From Microbacterium ureisolvens (GTDB taxonomy: Bacteria > Actinomycetota > Actinomycetes > Actinomycetales > Microbacteriaceae): DNA of 64,000 bases. The position numbers and the translations under genes are program-made. The notes under the pieces were generated by a model. That model was not told the DNA's origin and made no database searches. It saw nothing but the letters and a program-made list of their open reading frames with translations. The stretch spans positions 124,001 to 188,000 of the forward strand of contig NZ_JADIJE010000005.1 in assembly GCF_015278315.1 (NCBI RefSeq), given 5' to 3'. Below are positions 53,928 to 62,443 of this stretch, piece after piece. Position 1 is the stretch's first letter, and each line of letters starts with the position of its first letter.

Positions 53928-56666
53928 CTACTTCCCGATCCCGCGCCCCGCACCTGGCGCGCCAACCACCGGCCCCGTAGCCATCGTCTCTTCGCGGTTC
54001 CGCGCCGCGCGTCGCATCTCCGCCTGCGCCGCGCGCGCAGCATCCTGCATCGTCAACTCCGGAGTGCCGCGCCCCATCGACTCGGCGAGGCACTCGCGGG
54101 CCGCGGCGTCCGTCCGCGCGACGACGATCGCGACGTTGTGCACCCGACCCCGCGTGAGGCCCACGTAGAGCCCCGCGGCATCCACATCCGGCCCGACCAC
54201 TGACGCATCGGCGGTGTCGCCCTGCACACCGTGCACGGTGGACGCGTAAGCGAGCTGCAGGTGCTCGCGCGCGTACTCGGTGGACACACGCGCCACCTCG
54301 CCGCTGTCGCTCACGGAGACAAGAGACAGGTACTCGTCGCGGATGCCGCGCACGATCCACTGCGCGCGATTCTCGACTCCCGTGAGCCGGTCGTTGCGAC
54401 GGGTCTGGACCGTGTCGCCGACGAGGATCCGCTGCTGCGCCATTCCCCACGCGACGACGTGGACGCCGAGCTCGCCCTGATCGACTCGCCGCTGCTGGAT
54501 GGCGTCGTTGATCGCATCCGCCTCAGCATTCGTGCCGGATACCAGCGTCACCCGCTTGCCGCGTGCGTGCCAGTCGAAGTACGCGTCGATCATCCGCTCA
54601 CGCGCCGCGTCGTGATGTTCGACCCGGTCGACGTGACCGTGCTCGGCAAGCTCGCCCGCAACCACGAGCGCACGCTCGCGATCACCCGCATCCCGGAGCC
54701 GCAGTGTGAGAGCGGCGTAGTCGGGATCGCGGAACCGGTGCACCGTGTCGAGCTCGACCGCAGCGTTCGCGTGCCGGATCGCAGAACCCATCGCGCCCGC
54801 ATGTCCGACCGGCAACGCCTGATGCGTGTCACCCACGAACGCCAGCCCGACCCCCTGCTCTATCGCGAGCTCGACGAGGACGTTCGCCGTCTGCAGGTCG
54901 ACCATGCCGGCTTCGTCGACGACGATCCGATCGCGAGAACGCAACACGTACTGGGTTGGTCCGCCGTATACGGCGCCCGTGCTGGGATCGACATCTCCCA
55001 CTCGAAGCCTGGTCCACACCTTCGCGCCTGCCTGGTCGGTGCCCCATCGGTAGCCATGGTCCAAAAGCAAGGCATGAATACTCGATGCCGCGGCCCCGAC
55101 CTCGCGAGAAGCCACCGATGCCGCCTTTCGCGTGGGAGCAACAACGAGCATCCGCCGCCGTTGCGACGTGAGCGCCGCAAACGCAGAGCGGAGCATCGTC
55201 GTCTTGCCCGCGCCGGCGGGGCCGGTCACAGTCACGAGCCCGTCCGTGCCGGCGATCGCGCACGCGGCAACGCTTTGCGACGCATCCAGCGCCGACAAAT
55301 CCGCGTTCGGTGCGTGCCGGTGCAACTCGCCGGGCAGCAGGGAGCGCCCGGGTCGGGCGAGCACGTCCAAGCGGCCCGCGAGACGCACCTTGGCGCGTAC
55401 GGTCTCGGTCGCCATGAACGCTTTGACGTGCGCCGGCGGTTCCGCAACGAGCTGGAAGACGGAACGCGTGGCACGCTCCGTGATCTCGGCGATCACGCCA
55501 TCGAGCCGGTTGCGCTCCGCAACGACGCCCGTGCGCGAGAGCGCGCGTATCGCGCCCGCGCGGACGTCGAAACTACTGAACCTCCCGCCGCATGATGTGG
55601 ACCGTTCGTCCGCGTCGACGACCGCCTGTGCAGCGAGCAGATCCAGGTCGACGGCATTGATGTCTGTCGCTCTGACGGGAACAGGCGCGCGCGGGTTGGT
55701 CAGATTCGGATCGATCGCGGCGATCTCGTCGCGGACGCGCGTCTCCCATGACGCCTCGTCGAGATCGGCTGGCTTGTTCGGACGCGACACCGCCCACGCG
55801 AGCCGATCGATCTGCTGCAGCACCTCCACGCTCGGCGCGGATCCTCCGTGCGTTGCCGACCACTCCGCGATCAGGCGCGCGCGGTTGGCTTCGATCTGCG
55901 CCGACCGACGCGAGACGGGTCGGACGGCGCCGGCGAGTTCGGCGATCTCGCCAGTGTCGTCGAGCGTATATCCGTGCCGGGCGAGCGCGGCGATCCAGGT
56001 GGGATCGGTGCGCGCGGCGAGCTCGCCCTCGGCGTTGACGACGGTGTGCAGTTTCATCGCGACCCGCGAGTCGAGGTTCGACCACTTGCCGTCCGCGCCG
56101 AGCACCTTGATGTTCAGCCACAGATGACGGTGGATATGCGGGTCGAGCGCGCGCGAGCGCCGATGCTGCAGCTCGACGACCTCGATGCGGGTGATCTCCT
56201 CGCGGATGAGCCCTCCGTGGCCGCGCCGCGCGTTGAGCTCCGTCTGCCACGTGAGCAGGATGCGGTCACGTAGCCGGTCCTGCAGCGCTTCGAACTCGGC
56301 GGCGAGTTCGGGATGCAGCAGCGCGGCGATGCTGTACGACTTCGGGTGGTTGAGCGTTCCGTCGAGCAGCAGGTCGGCGTCGGGGCTCAGCCGCTGACGG
56401 CCGCGCTCTTCCCCGGTGATCGGGTCGTGGCCGGTGAGCCAGACGCGAAGGCCGCCGGCGGTGAGCTCGTCCGAGGTGATGACGCCGTTCTCTACGATGA
56501 ACCGCGAGACAGTCGAATCGGATGCGGCACTGTACGCTTCGAGCGCGTCAACGCCGGGGGAGTGCTGCAAGCGAGCGTCGCAGGTGCCCTCGAGCGCGTA
56601 ACCGATCGCCTGTCGAACCCCTCTGGAGTCGACACCTCGCTTCCATCGCTCGAGGCCTCCTCGCAT
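53928..56666 (-). CDS. MobF-family relaxase/helicase (TraA-like)
   Basis: A 912-residue conjugative relaxase. The relaxase domain contains the HxH metal triad in DPHIHRHLW (about residue 177) after a region with candidate catalytic Tyr residues (Tyr23, Tyr44 or the KSYSIAALL Tyr); which one nicks DNA cannot be told. The helicase part follows: Walker A GPAGAGKTTML (about 483), IVVDEAGMVD (about 583) and VHGVQGDTADASVV (about 813). It nicks and unwinds one strand at oriT for transfer. The gene starts at ATG 56666, with a palindromic region directly upstream. No transfer ATPase or type IV genes lie in the window. Confidence 0.85.
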   Translation of the reverse strand: MRGGLERWKRGVDSRGVRQAIGYALEGTCDARLQHSPGVDALEAYSAASDSTVSRFIVENGVITSDELTAGGLRVWLTGHDPITGEERGRQRLSPDADLLLDGTLNHPKSYSIAALLHPELAAEFEALQDRLRDRILLTWQTELNARRGHGGLIREEITRIEVVELQHRRSRALDPHIHRHLWLNIKVLGADGKWSNLDSRVAMKLHTVVNAEGELAARTDPTWIAALARHGYTLDDTGEIAELAGAVRPVSRRSAQIEANRARLIAEWSATHGGSAPSVEVLQQIDRLAWAVSRPNKPADLDEASWETRVRDEIAAIDPNLTNPRAPVPVRATDINAVDLDLLAAQAVVDADERSTSCGGRFSSFDVRAGAIRALSRTGVVAERNRLDGVIAEITERATRSVFQLVAEPPAHVKAFMATETVRAKVRLAGRLDVLARPGRSLLPGELHRHAPNADLSALDASQSVAACAIAGTDGLVTVTGPAGAGKTTMLRSAFAALTSQRRRMLVVAPTRKAASVASREVGAAASSIHALLLDHGYRWGTDQAGAKVWTRLRVGDVDPSTGAVYGGPTQYVLRSRDRIVVDEAGMVDLQTANVLVELAIEQGVGLAFVGDTHQALPVGHAGAMGSAIRHANAAVELDTVHRFRDPDYAALTLRLRDAGDRERALVVAGELAEHGHVDRVEHHDAARERMIDAYFDWHARGKRVTLVSGTNAEADAINDAIQQRRVDQGELGVHVVAWGMAQQRILVGDTVQTRRNDRLTGVENRAQWIVRGIRDEYLSLVSVSDSGEVARVSTEYAREHLQLAYASTVHGVQGDTADASVVGPDVDAAGLYVGLTRGRVHNVAIVVARTDAAARECLAESMGRGTPELTMQDAARAAQAEMRRAARNREETMATGPVVGAPGAGRGIGK

Positions 56667-56999
56667 GCCGACAGGATAGGGCGCGTTTTGCCCATTATCC
56701 AGGGAGTTTTATGGCATGCAGGTATGGGTAGGGGAGTGCTGCTAAAGGGTTCCCGTCACCCTGGGTGCCTGCGTGCATCGCATAGATCGCGATGCACGCA
56801 GGCGTCGGGATCTATGCGATGTTGCTCCGCGTGAGGTCGTTGCCCGCGCAGGGTATGGCGATTCCGTTGCTGGTAAATCGATAGCGCCCGCGGCGTTGGT
56901 GGTATGCGTCCAGCCGACCGCAAACGTGTGGGCGCCGCGCTGGCCGACAGGCGCTTCAGACTAAGTACGGTGGTCAGCGGTTGGCCACCGCAGCGAGTA
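56667..56999. promoter_or_regulatory. Candidate oriT and relaxase promoter region
   Basis: This 333-bp stretch has no gene. At 56767-56781 GCCTGCGTGCATCGC pairs perfectly with 56789-56803 across a 7-nt loop, and the CATCGCATAGATC part (56776-56788) can also pair with GATCTATGCGATG at 56809-56821. Such overlapping inverted repeats next to a relaxase gene fit an origin of transfer, with the nick site possibly near the end of the second repeat; they could also be a relaxase autoregulation site. AT-rich sequence (GGGAGTTTTATGG) lies closer to the gene. Confidence 0.55.
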
Positions 57000-58919
57000 T
57001 CAACCGAGGGCCGAGAAGAAGCCCAGGCTGGGATTGTCGAAGGTTCCTACAACGAGGCCGCGGTCCAGAAAGCGATTGAACTCTTCGCAGCTGGTTTCAG
57101 GAAGCAAGGCGCATCCGTGGCAGGCGGCCAAGTTGCAGCTGTCGGGTCCCTGGCCCTTCTCACCGGCGTCCATACAGACGGGATCCGTCGAACACCAATG
57201 TGCATCATCTAGAGCTGACGAGAAGACCACCTCAAGGTGCTCCGGACGAGCCATCCTTACCAGGCCGCCCATGGTTCCTTCTGAGTCGCCGGCTGCTGTG
57301 TATATCAGGAGTCCCGCCATGTTGAGTGTTCCTTGGTGGGAGACATAGAGGCGCTCTCGCAGCGATGCCGAGCTGTAGCCGCAGCTGAAGACCAGCTCGT
57401 TGATCAGCAAGTGTCCCAGCGTGTGGAGCATCACCATCCGGGGCGAAATGTCGCGTTCCCGGCCGCCGCGATCTGTGATCACCTGTCCGTACTGCTTCGC
57501 AATGCGGTCGGCGCGTGCTTGCACCTCGCCGCGAGCTTCCCATTCGGCAAGTCTGTCTGGGTTCAGTTCGACGTAGACGCCCTCCCCTTTGACTACATAG
57601 GCCGGCAGCCAGTCCCGCTCCGGTTGCAGAGGACGGCGACGCAGCAGCGCCTTGCCCGCCTGCAACTTCAGGTCCCCGTCGCGGCCGCGGGTGAAGCCAC
57701 GGAGCGTCCGCGTTTCTCGGAGTACAGAAATGCTGCGCACTCGGTCCAGGTGACTCACGAGCGGAGAGGGCACTCCGGGGTCGGATGCTCGGAGCTCGTC
57801 ATCCTGCGGCGTCTCGCGGATCATCTTGAACTCCGGGTATCGCCAGGTCCCGAGTGCATCCGCGTCATCGTCCTCCTCTTCGGGTAGCTCATCTCCAATC
57901 CCGAAGCGATCCTGGCAGGCCGCGAGCAATTCCTCGTCCGAGTACGAGTCGAACAGCTCAGGAGGGATCAGGTTTCGAATTTGCCCAGCCGTTGCGCCTG
58001 CTCCAGCGAAGGCGTGAACGGCGTTGATGGCGGGCTCCACGTCGGCTCGGCGTAGCAAGTCGCGCATCGCACCACTAACGGCGCCGACTTTCTGAGGCAG
58101 AAAGATAGACGATTCGACCAGCGGGAAGTAGACGTTGCCGGCCGCTCGCAGGGCACCTCGCAATGGTTTGTCACATGGTCCATCGGCTTCGTGCAACCAG
58201 GGCCGAGCGCCGTTACAAAGGTAGGGATTGGCGCGCCCCTGAAGATCCTGAGTGAGCACTGTGCTTTCGTTTCCGGCGTCGTCCCTTCGACCGGCCGTTG
58301 TGATGCCCATGAGCGAGCGGGAAGCGCCACAACCTGTTGCGTCACGTCTGTTCTTCGAGTCGTAACCGCAGCGAACCAGCTGGCCCTCCAGCCCGCCGCC
58401 GCCGGTGGAGACGAGGCGCAGTGTCCCTGCGCAGTTTGTCTCGGCCGAGCGATGCACCCACTCACGGAACGGGAAGTCGTCCAAATGGCCGTCATCACAA
58501 ATCGCCACGAACGGCACCTGCGACATGCGCGGTCCCTTGCCCTTGACTCCTGTATGCGCTGCGTCTTCACAGCGCACGGTGTCCTGGTAGCTCAGCGGCA
58601 CTTGCTTGAGACGCTTGCAGTACATGCAAAAGGCGTAGCGGGGGAAACGCAGCACCGGCACGCTGAGGCGCGCGTTGCGAGGGTCGCCGTTCGCGCCCGA
58701 CCGCCAGTCAGGGGGTAAGCGGAACTCTTTGACGTTCAGTCGCGCTTCGAGCCGCCAGTCATGGACCGTGAAGTCCTCCATCGCAAGGTCGCTACTGTCT
58801 TTCGGAAACCAGTGGTCGAGCCCGGCTGTGATCACCGACGTGCCATCGACGAGCACGCTCATCGCTCCAACTCCGAATGGCGAGACGAGCTGAGCACGCC
58901 GAATGCTGCCTGACACCAT
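57000..58919 (-). CDS. drmB: DrmB-like DUF1998 protein
   Basis: A 639-residue protein of the DUF1998 (DrmB) type from DISARM and related systems. It begins MVSGSIRRAQLVSPFGVGAMSV, has an N-terminal cysteine group (FCMYCKRLKQV) and the DDGHLDDFPFREWVH block. The C-terminal DUF1998 region carries HTLGHLLINELVFSCGYSSASLRERLY and ends in a cysteine-rich part (WCSTDPVCMD, CNLAACHGCALLPETSCE) likely to bind zinc. Its start is 2 bp after the drmA stop. In DISARM, DrmB with DrmA restricts phage; the same pairing is inferred here. Length is typical (about 600-650). Confidence 0.85.
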   Translation of the reverse strand: MVSGSIRRAQLVSPFGVGAMSVLVDGTSVITAGLDHWFPKDSSDLAMEDFTVHDWRLEARLNVKEFRLPPDWRSGANGDPRNARLSVPVLRFPRYAFCMYCKRLKQVPLSYQDTVRCEDAAHTGVKGKGPRMSQVPFVAICDDGHLDDFPFREWVHRSAETNCAGTLRLVSTGGGGLEGQLVRCGYDSKNRRDATGCGASRSLMGITTAGRRDDAGNESTVLTQDLQGRANPYLCNGARPWLHEADGPCDKPLRGALRAAGNVYFPLVESSIFLPQKVGAVSGAMRDLLRRADVEPAINAVHAFAGAGATAGQIRNLIPPELFDSYSDEELLAACQDRFGIGDELPEEEDDDADALGTWRYPEFKMIRETPQDDELRASDPGVPSPLVSHLDRVRSISVLRETRTLRGFTRGRDGDLKLQAGKALLRRRPLQPERDWLPAYVVKGEGVYVELNPDRLAEWEARGEVQARADRIAKQYGQVITDRGGRERDISPRMVMLHTLGHLLINELVFSCGYSSASLRERLYVSHQGTLNMAGLLIYTAAGDSEGTMGGLVRMARPEHLEVVFSSALDDAHWCSTDPVCMDAGEKGQGPDSCNLAACHGCALLPETSCEEFNRFLDRGLVVGTFDNPSLGFFSALG

Positions 58920-58921
58920 GG

Positions 58922-61900
58922 CTAGACCTCCTCGGCTTCCATGTCTTCGCTGATGTACGAGAGCGTGATGTCCAGGCGGCACTCGGCGTCAACGCTACGC
59001 ATGCTCATCGGCGTGTCCCAGGTGATGTTCTTGTTCGCGGGATCCGCCAGGTCACCCGCGGGACGCATCAGCCCCTGCTTCGGGTCGCCTTTGAAGTAAG
59101 TACTGGCCGCCCAGGTGGTCCTCTCCCCTTTCTTCCACTGCCGGGCCCGTTCGCCAACCCAGTGATCAAAGACGGCCAGCTCGTCACTGTCCACGAGTTC
59201 CGCCCGCTCGCGAAGCAGGGCGACCGCATCGTTGAAAGCCGCTTCGGGAAAGGGGCTCGGCTCGAGTGCTGGCTGGAGCTGGCGCATTCTCGCGATAGCT
59301 GCGGCATGCAGAGCGCGCTTGAGCACCGGCTCGGCGAAAGGGGTCACGGAGGTGGGCTCGACCTGAGCGTAAAGCTGCTGGTGGTACGTCCTGAAGCGCT
59401 CGTAATGGCTGCGGTCACGCGGCTTAGCGGCTCCGTAGATGGTCACGACGAGCCCGGGGGTGCGCGGGTTTCGGCCGACGCGGCCGCTCACCTGGATGTA
59501 CTGCGCGGTCGTCTTAGGCTGGCCCACAATAGTCATCAGGCCAAGGCGGTCGATGTCAACGCCGACCTCGATGATGTTCGAGGCCAAGCAAACGTCAACG
59601 CACTTGGCGTTCTCCGGACACGACCCGCTTTGAACGCACTTGGCGGTTCCCACGCACTCGGGATGCGGCAACCGCATCTCGAGTTCCTCGATCGCCTTGG
59701 GGATCTCGTCGCTTCGGCGCCGCGACGTTAGCTCCATGATGTTTCTTGGGTAGCGCGCCGCAACACCGTCACGACGCTGTAGTCCGACGAGGTAGTCGGG
59801 GATGTCCGAGTCCAGCAGCGACAGCGTGTTGCCGAGTTCACGAAGGCTGTTTAGGAAGTTGACGTTGGTCCAATATCCATCACGGTCGGCGGGATCAGCT
59901 ATTCGAGGGCCTGCTTGGAGAAGGGCCGCACCGACGCGCACCTGAACAGTCTGAGTTGAACCCAACGAGGGGCTCATCACGCCCAGGTAGCGGCGGCCGG
60001 GAGCATGCCGACCATCGTCGAGCCGAGCAGGCTCGGCGAAGAACGAGTGCCCCTCTTCCAGGCCATGAGGAGGGAACAACGCCACTTCACGTCGCCCGAA
60101 CAAACCCATTATCTGGTCTGCATACCGCCGGACTGTCGCCGTCGAGGCAATGATCTTCGCGGGAATTGGCGACGCGCCGCGGCGGTCCGTGGTCAGATCG
60201 TCGATGACCGGCTCGTAGAGCCCCACCATCGAGCCGAGGGGACCCGAGATGAGGTGGAGCTCGTCCTGAATGATAAGGCTGGGAGGGGAGACGAGTCGCT
60301 CCCCATTGTCGTCCAGGCCAAACAGATTGCGAGCTGCCGGCTGCCAGGCCAAAGTCGCGAACTTGTCGACCGTACCGATCACAATCGAAGGGCGAGATGC
60401 GTAGATGTCTTCGTCGACGACGTGGACGGGGAGACCCTCGCGACCGTTGTAACGGCATAGATCATCAACGCAGCGGAACAGGAAGCGGCCACCCGCCCAG
60501 ATGTAGCCAGGGGTATCCTGTCCCTTCTTTGCCCGCCGGATCGGACCCATCCGGGTCCCACACCACGGACACTTCAGCAACAAGAACTGATTTGAAGCGT
60601 AGTAGTCACGGCGCAGCTCCCCGAGACTGCGCTGCGCACTGCTCCACGTGTTTGGCGTCGAGTCGTTTCCGAGCCACACTCCGATCCCGAACGGACTCGT
60701 TCCCAGTTCCGTCGGAAGACCGGAGCGTAGGTCTTCCAGCACGCAGATTAGGGACGAGGCGCGTAGGAACTGCTGGGCCGTGAGCAGTCGAAGCGTGTAG
60801 CGCATGAGCGTATCGGTGCCTAAGTCATCCGGATTCCGTAAGCGCCGCGCGAGCAGGGAGATGGCCGACGCGCCGAGATACGCCTCTGTTTTGCCGCCAC
60901 CAGTGGGGAAGAAGATCAGGTCAACAAGTTCTCGCCTGGGGTGGTTTGGGTACACGAGCTCCGGCAGGCTGGCCAGGATGAATGCGATCTGGAATGCCCG
61001 CCAGCGTCCATCTGATGGACTGGGCGTGGCCGCGGGGTGAGCGCCGACCGGTCTAAAAACCCCCGCGCTGTCCAACACCACGTCACGAAGGGGCAAGCGA
61101 GACCGAATCTGCTGATACAGCATCGCAAAGTTCGCGAGCTGGAAGGCCCGGGCAGCGAGCGGTTCCTCCTGGACCAGCCGCCAACCCTCCAGCATCCTTT
61201 CGTGGGCCTCTCGGCACAGGCTGACGTGACGAAGGGCCGCGTCTTGATACCGCGCCGGGAGGTCAGGAATCGAGGCGCCTCTATCGTTGATCCACTGCGC
61301 GTAAAGTGACAGCACCTTGTCGACTTGTGCGACGCCTTCCGCCGACGCATCCGCGAGATCCCTCATGCTGACGCTCACCGGGGCACGGCTCCCGTCGGCT
61401 AGAAGTTCGTAGACGTCAGGAGTCAGGCTGGTCACCTCGTAGCTCGGCAGTGCGTCGGCAAATACTCTGGCAACGGTCGGTACTTCATCCTCGGACGTGG
61501 ACGGATCTACCCATTTCGCGGCGCAGCCGTGCCCGATCGCAAATGTGCGCTGATGGCGATAGAGCAGTGCGATCGAGTCCTCTTCTTCATCACTGTCGGC
61601 GCGCTGAATGTCAGGGTACGGCTCAATGCGAAGTCCGCCTGCGGCTTCCGCCATGAAGTCGATCTGAAAGAAGGCGCTGCGCGGACCAGTGCCGACGACA
61701 TCGTTAACGACAGCTAGCGTCACGAGGCGGAGATCGGGGTTGGGGTCGCTCGGCATCAGTCGGCTGAACACCGACACTGTCGGCGTGATTCGCGGAGCGA
61801 GCTTGGATTCCTCGACGAGAGGTGTAGTCGGGATGGTGGAACGCCTCCTGTCGCGACGGAGGACGCCCGCTGGAACCGCGGCTTCGAGCGTAAACGGCCT

Positions 61901-62443
61901 ACGAACCCACCACTCCATCGGCGGGGAGGCAGGGACTGCGATCTTCACAGGATCGTAGTAGGCACCGGTAATCCGCAGCCGAAGCTCTCCGGAGTCCGGG
62001 ACACGAACCTTGAATGAAATCGCCATCGCCGACGGCTTGCGGCGGTTCGCGTCAGAGAGGTCGAAATCGTCGGAGTCGGCTTCGTCCTGACGAGGCCTAA
62101 GAGGAAGCTCGGGGGGAGGCTGATTCGGGATCTCCTCGTTCTCTGCAGCCCCAGTGATGATCAGAGGCTCGTCTTGCTCAAGATCGCCAGCGCCGCCGCT
62201 CGCTTGCCCGCCGCTGTAGAGAACGCCGACGCCGTACCGGCGTAACGGGTCAGTGCGCGTCAAGACCTCTTCGAGTGTGTCGCGATCGTGGAACTGGCCC
62301 ACGGCTTCTTCCTTGGTCGTGAAGGTCCATGCCGGGCCCGAGCAGTCGAGTGGCTTGCCGCTCGGCGCCTCACTCTGCGGCGGACCGAACAGCTCGCGCC
62401 GTACCGCCGCCTCGACGACCTCACGTGCTTCTACACCGGTCAC
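58922..62443 (-). CDS. drmA: DrmA-like superfamily 2 helicase
   Basis: A 1173-residue helicase. Residues 1-430 are a poorly conserved N-terminal region. The motor follows: Walker A FFPTGGGKTEAYLG (about 512), a zinc-type CPWCGTRM (about 624), box IQDELHLISGPLGSM (about 726), ASTATVRR and, after a Cys-rich stretch (CVGTAKC, GSCPENAKC), motifs V-VI NIIEVGVDIDRLG and QYIQVSGRVGRNP (about 987). These features fit DrmA. GTG 62443 overlaps the upstream NERD gene stop (GTGA), drmB follows after 2 bp, so all three are translationally coupled. In DISARM it binds and possibly translocates on DNA and is blocked by methylation. Confidence 0.87.
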   Translation of the reverse strand: MTGVEAREVVEAAVRRELFGPPQSEAPSGKPLDCSGPAWTFTTKEEAVGQFHDRDTLEEVLTRTDPLRRYGVGVLYSGGQASGGAGDLEQDEPLIITGAAENEEIPNQPPPELPLRPRQDEADSDDFDLSDANRRKPSAMAISFKVRVPDSGELRLRITGAYYDPVKIAVPASPPMEWWVRRPFTLEAAVPAGVLRRDRRRSTIPTTPLVEESKLAPRITPTVSVFSRLMPSDPNPDLRLVTLAVVNDVVGTGPRSAFFQIDFMAEAAGGLRIEPYPDIQRADSDEEEDSIALLYRHQRTFAIGHGCAAKWVDPSTSEDEVPTVARVFADALPSYEVTSLTPDVYELLADGSRAPVSVSMRDLADASAEGVAQVDKVLSLYAQWINDRGASIPDLPARYQDAALRHVSLCREAHERMLEGWRLVQEEPLAARAFQLANFAMLYQQIRSRLPLRDVVLDSAGVFRPVGAHPAATPSPSDGRWRAFQIAFILASLPELVYPNHPRRELVDLIFFPTGGGKTEAYLGASAISLLARRLRNPDDLGTDTLMRYTLRLLTAQQFLRASSLICVLEDLRSGLPTELGTSPFGIGVWLGNDSTPNTWSSAQRSLGELRRDYYASNQFLLLKCPWCGTRMGPIRRAKKGQDTPGYIWAGGRFLFRCVDDLCRYNGREGLPVHVVDEDIYASRPSIVIGTVDKFATLAWQPAARNLFGLDDNGERLVSPPSLIIQDELHLISGPLGSMVGLYEPVIDDLTTDRRGASPIPAKIIASTATVRRYADQIMGLFGRREVALFPPHGLEEGHSFFAEPARLDDGRHAPGRRYLGVMSPSLGSTQTVQVRVGAALLQAGPRIADPADRDGYWTNVNFLNSLRELGNTLSLLDSDIPDYLVGLQRRDGVAARYPRNIMELTSRRRSDEIPKAIEELEMRLPHPECVGTAKCVQSGSCPENAKCVDVCLASNIIEVGVDIDRLGLMTIVGQPKTTAQYIQVSGRVGRNPRTPGLVVTIYGAAKPRDRSHYERFRTYHQQLYAQVEPTSVTPFAEPVLKRALHAAAIARMRQLQPALEPSPFPEAAFNDAVALLRERAELVDSDELAVFDHWVGERARQWKKGERTTWAASTYFKGDPKQGLMRPAGDLADPANKNITWDTPMSMRSVDAECRLDITLSYISEDMEAEEV

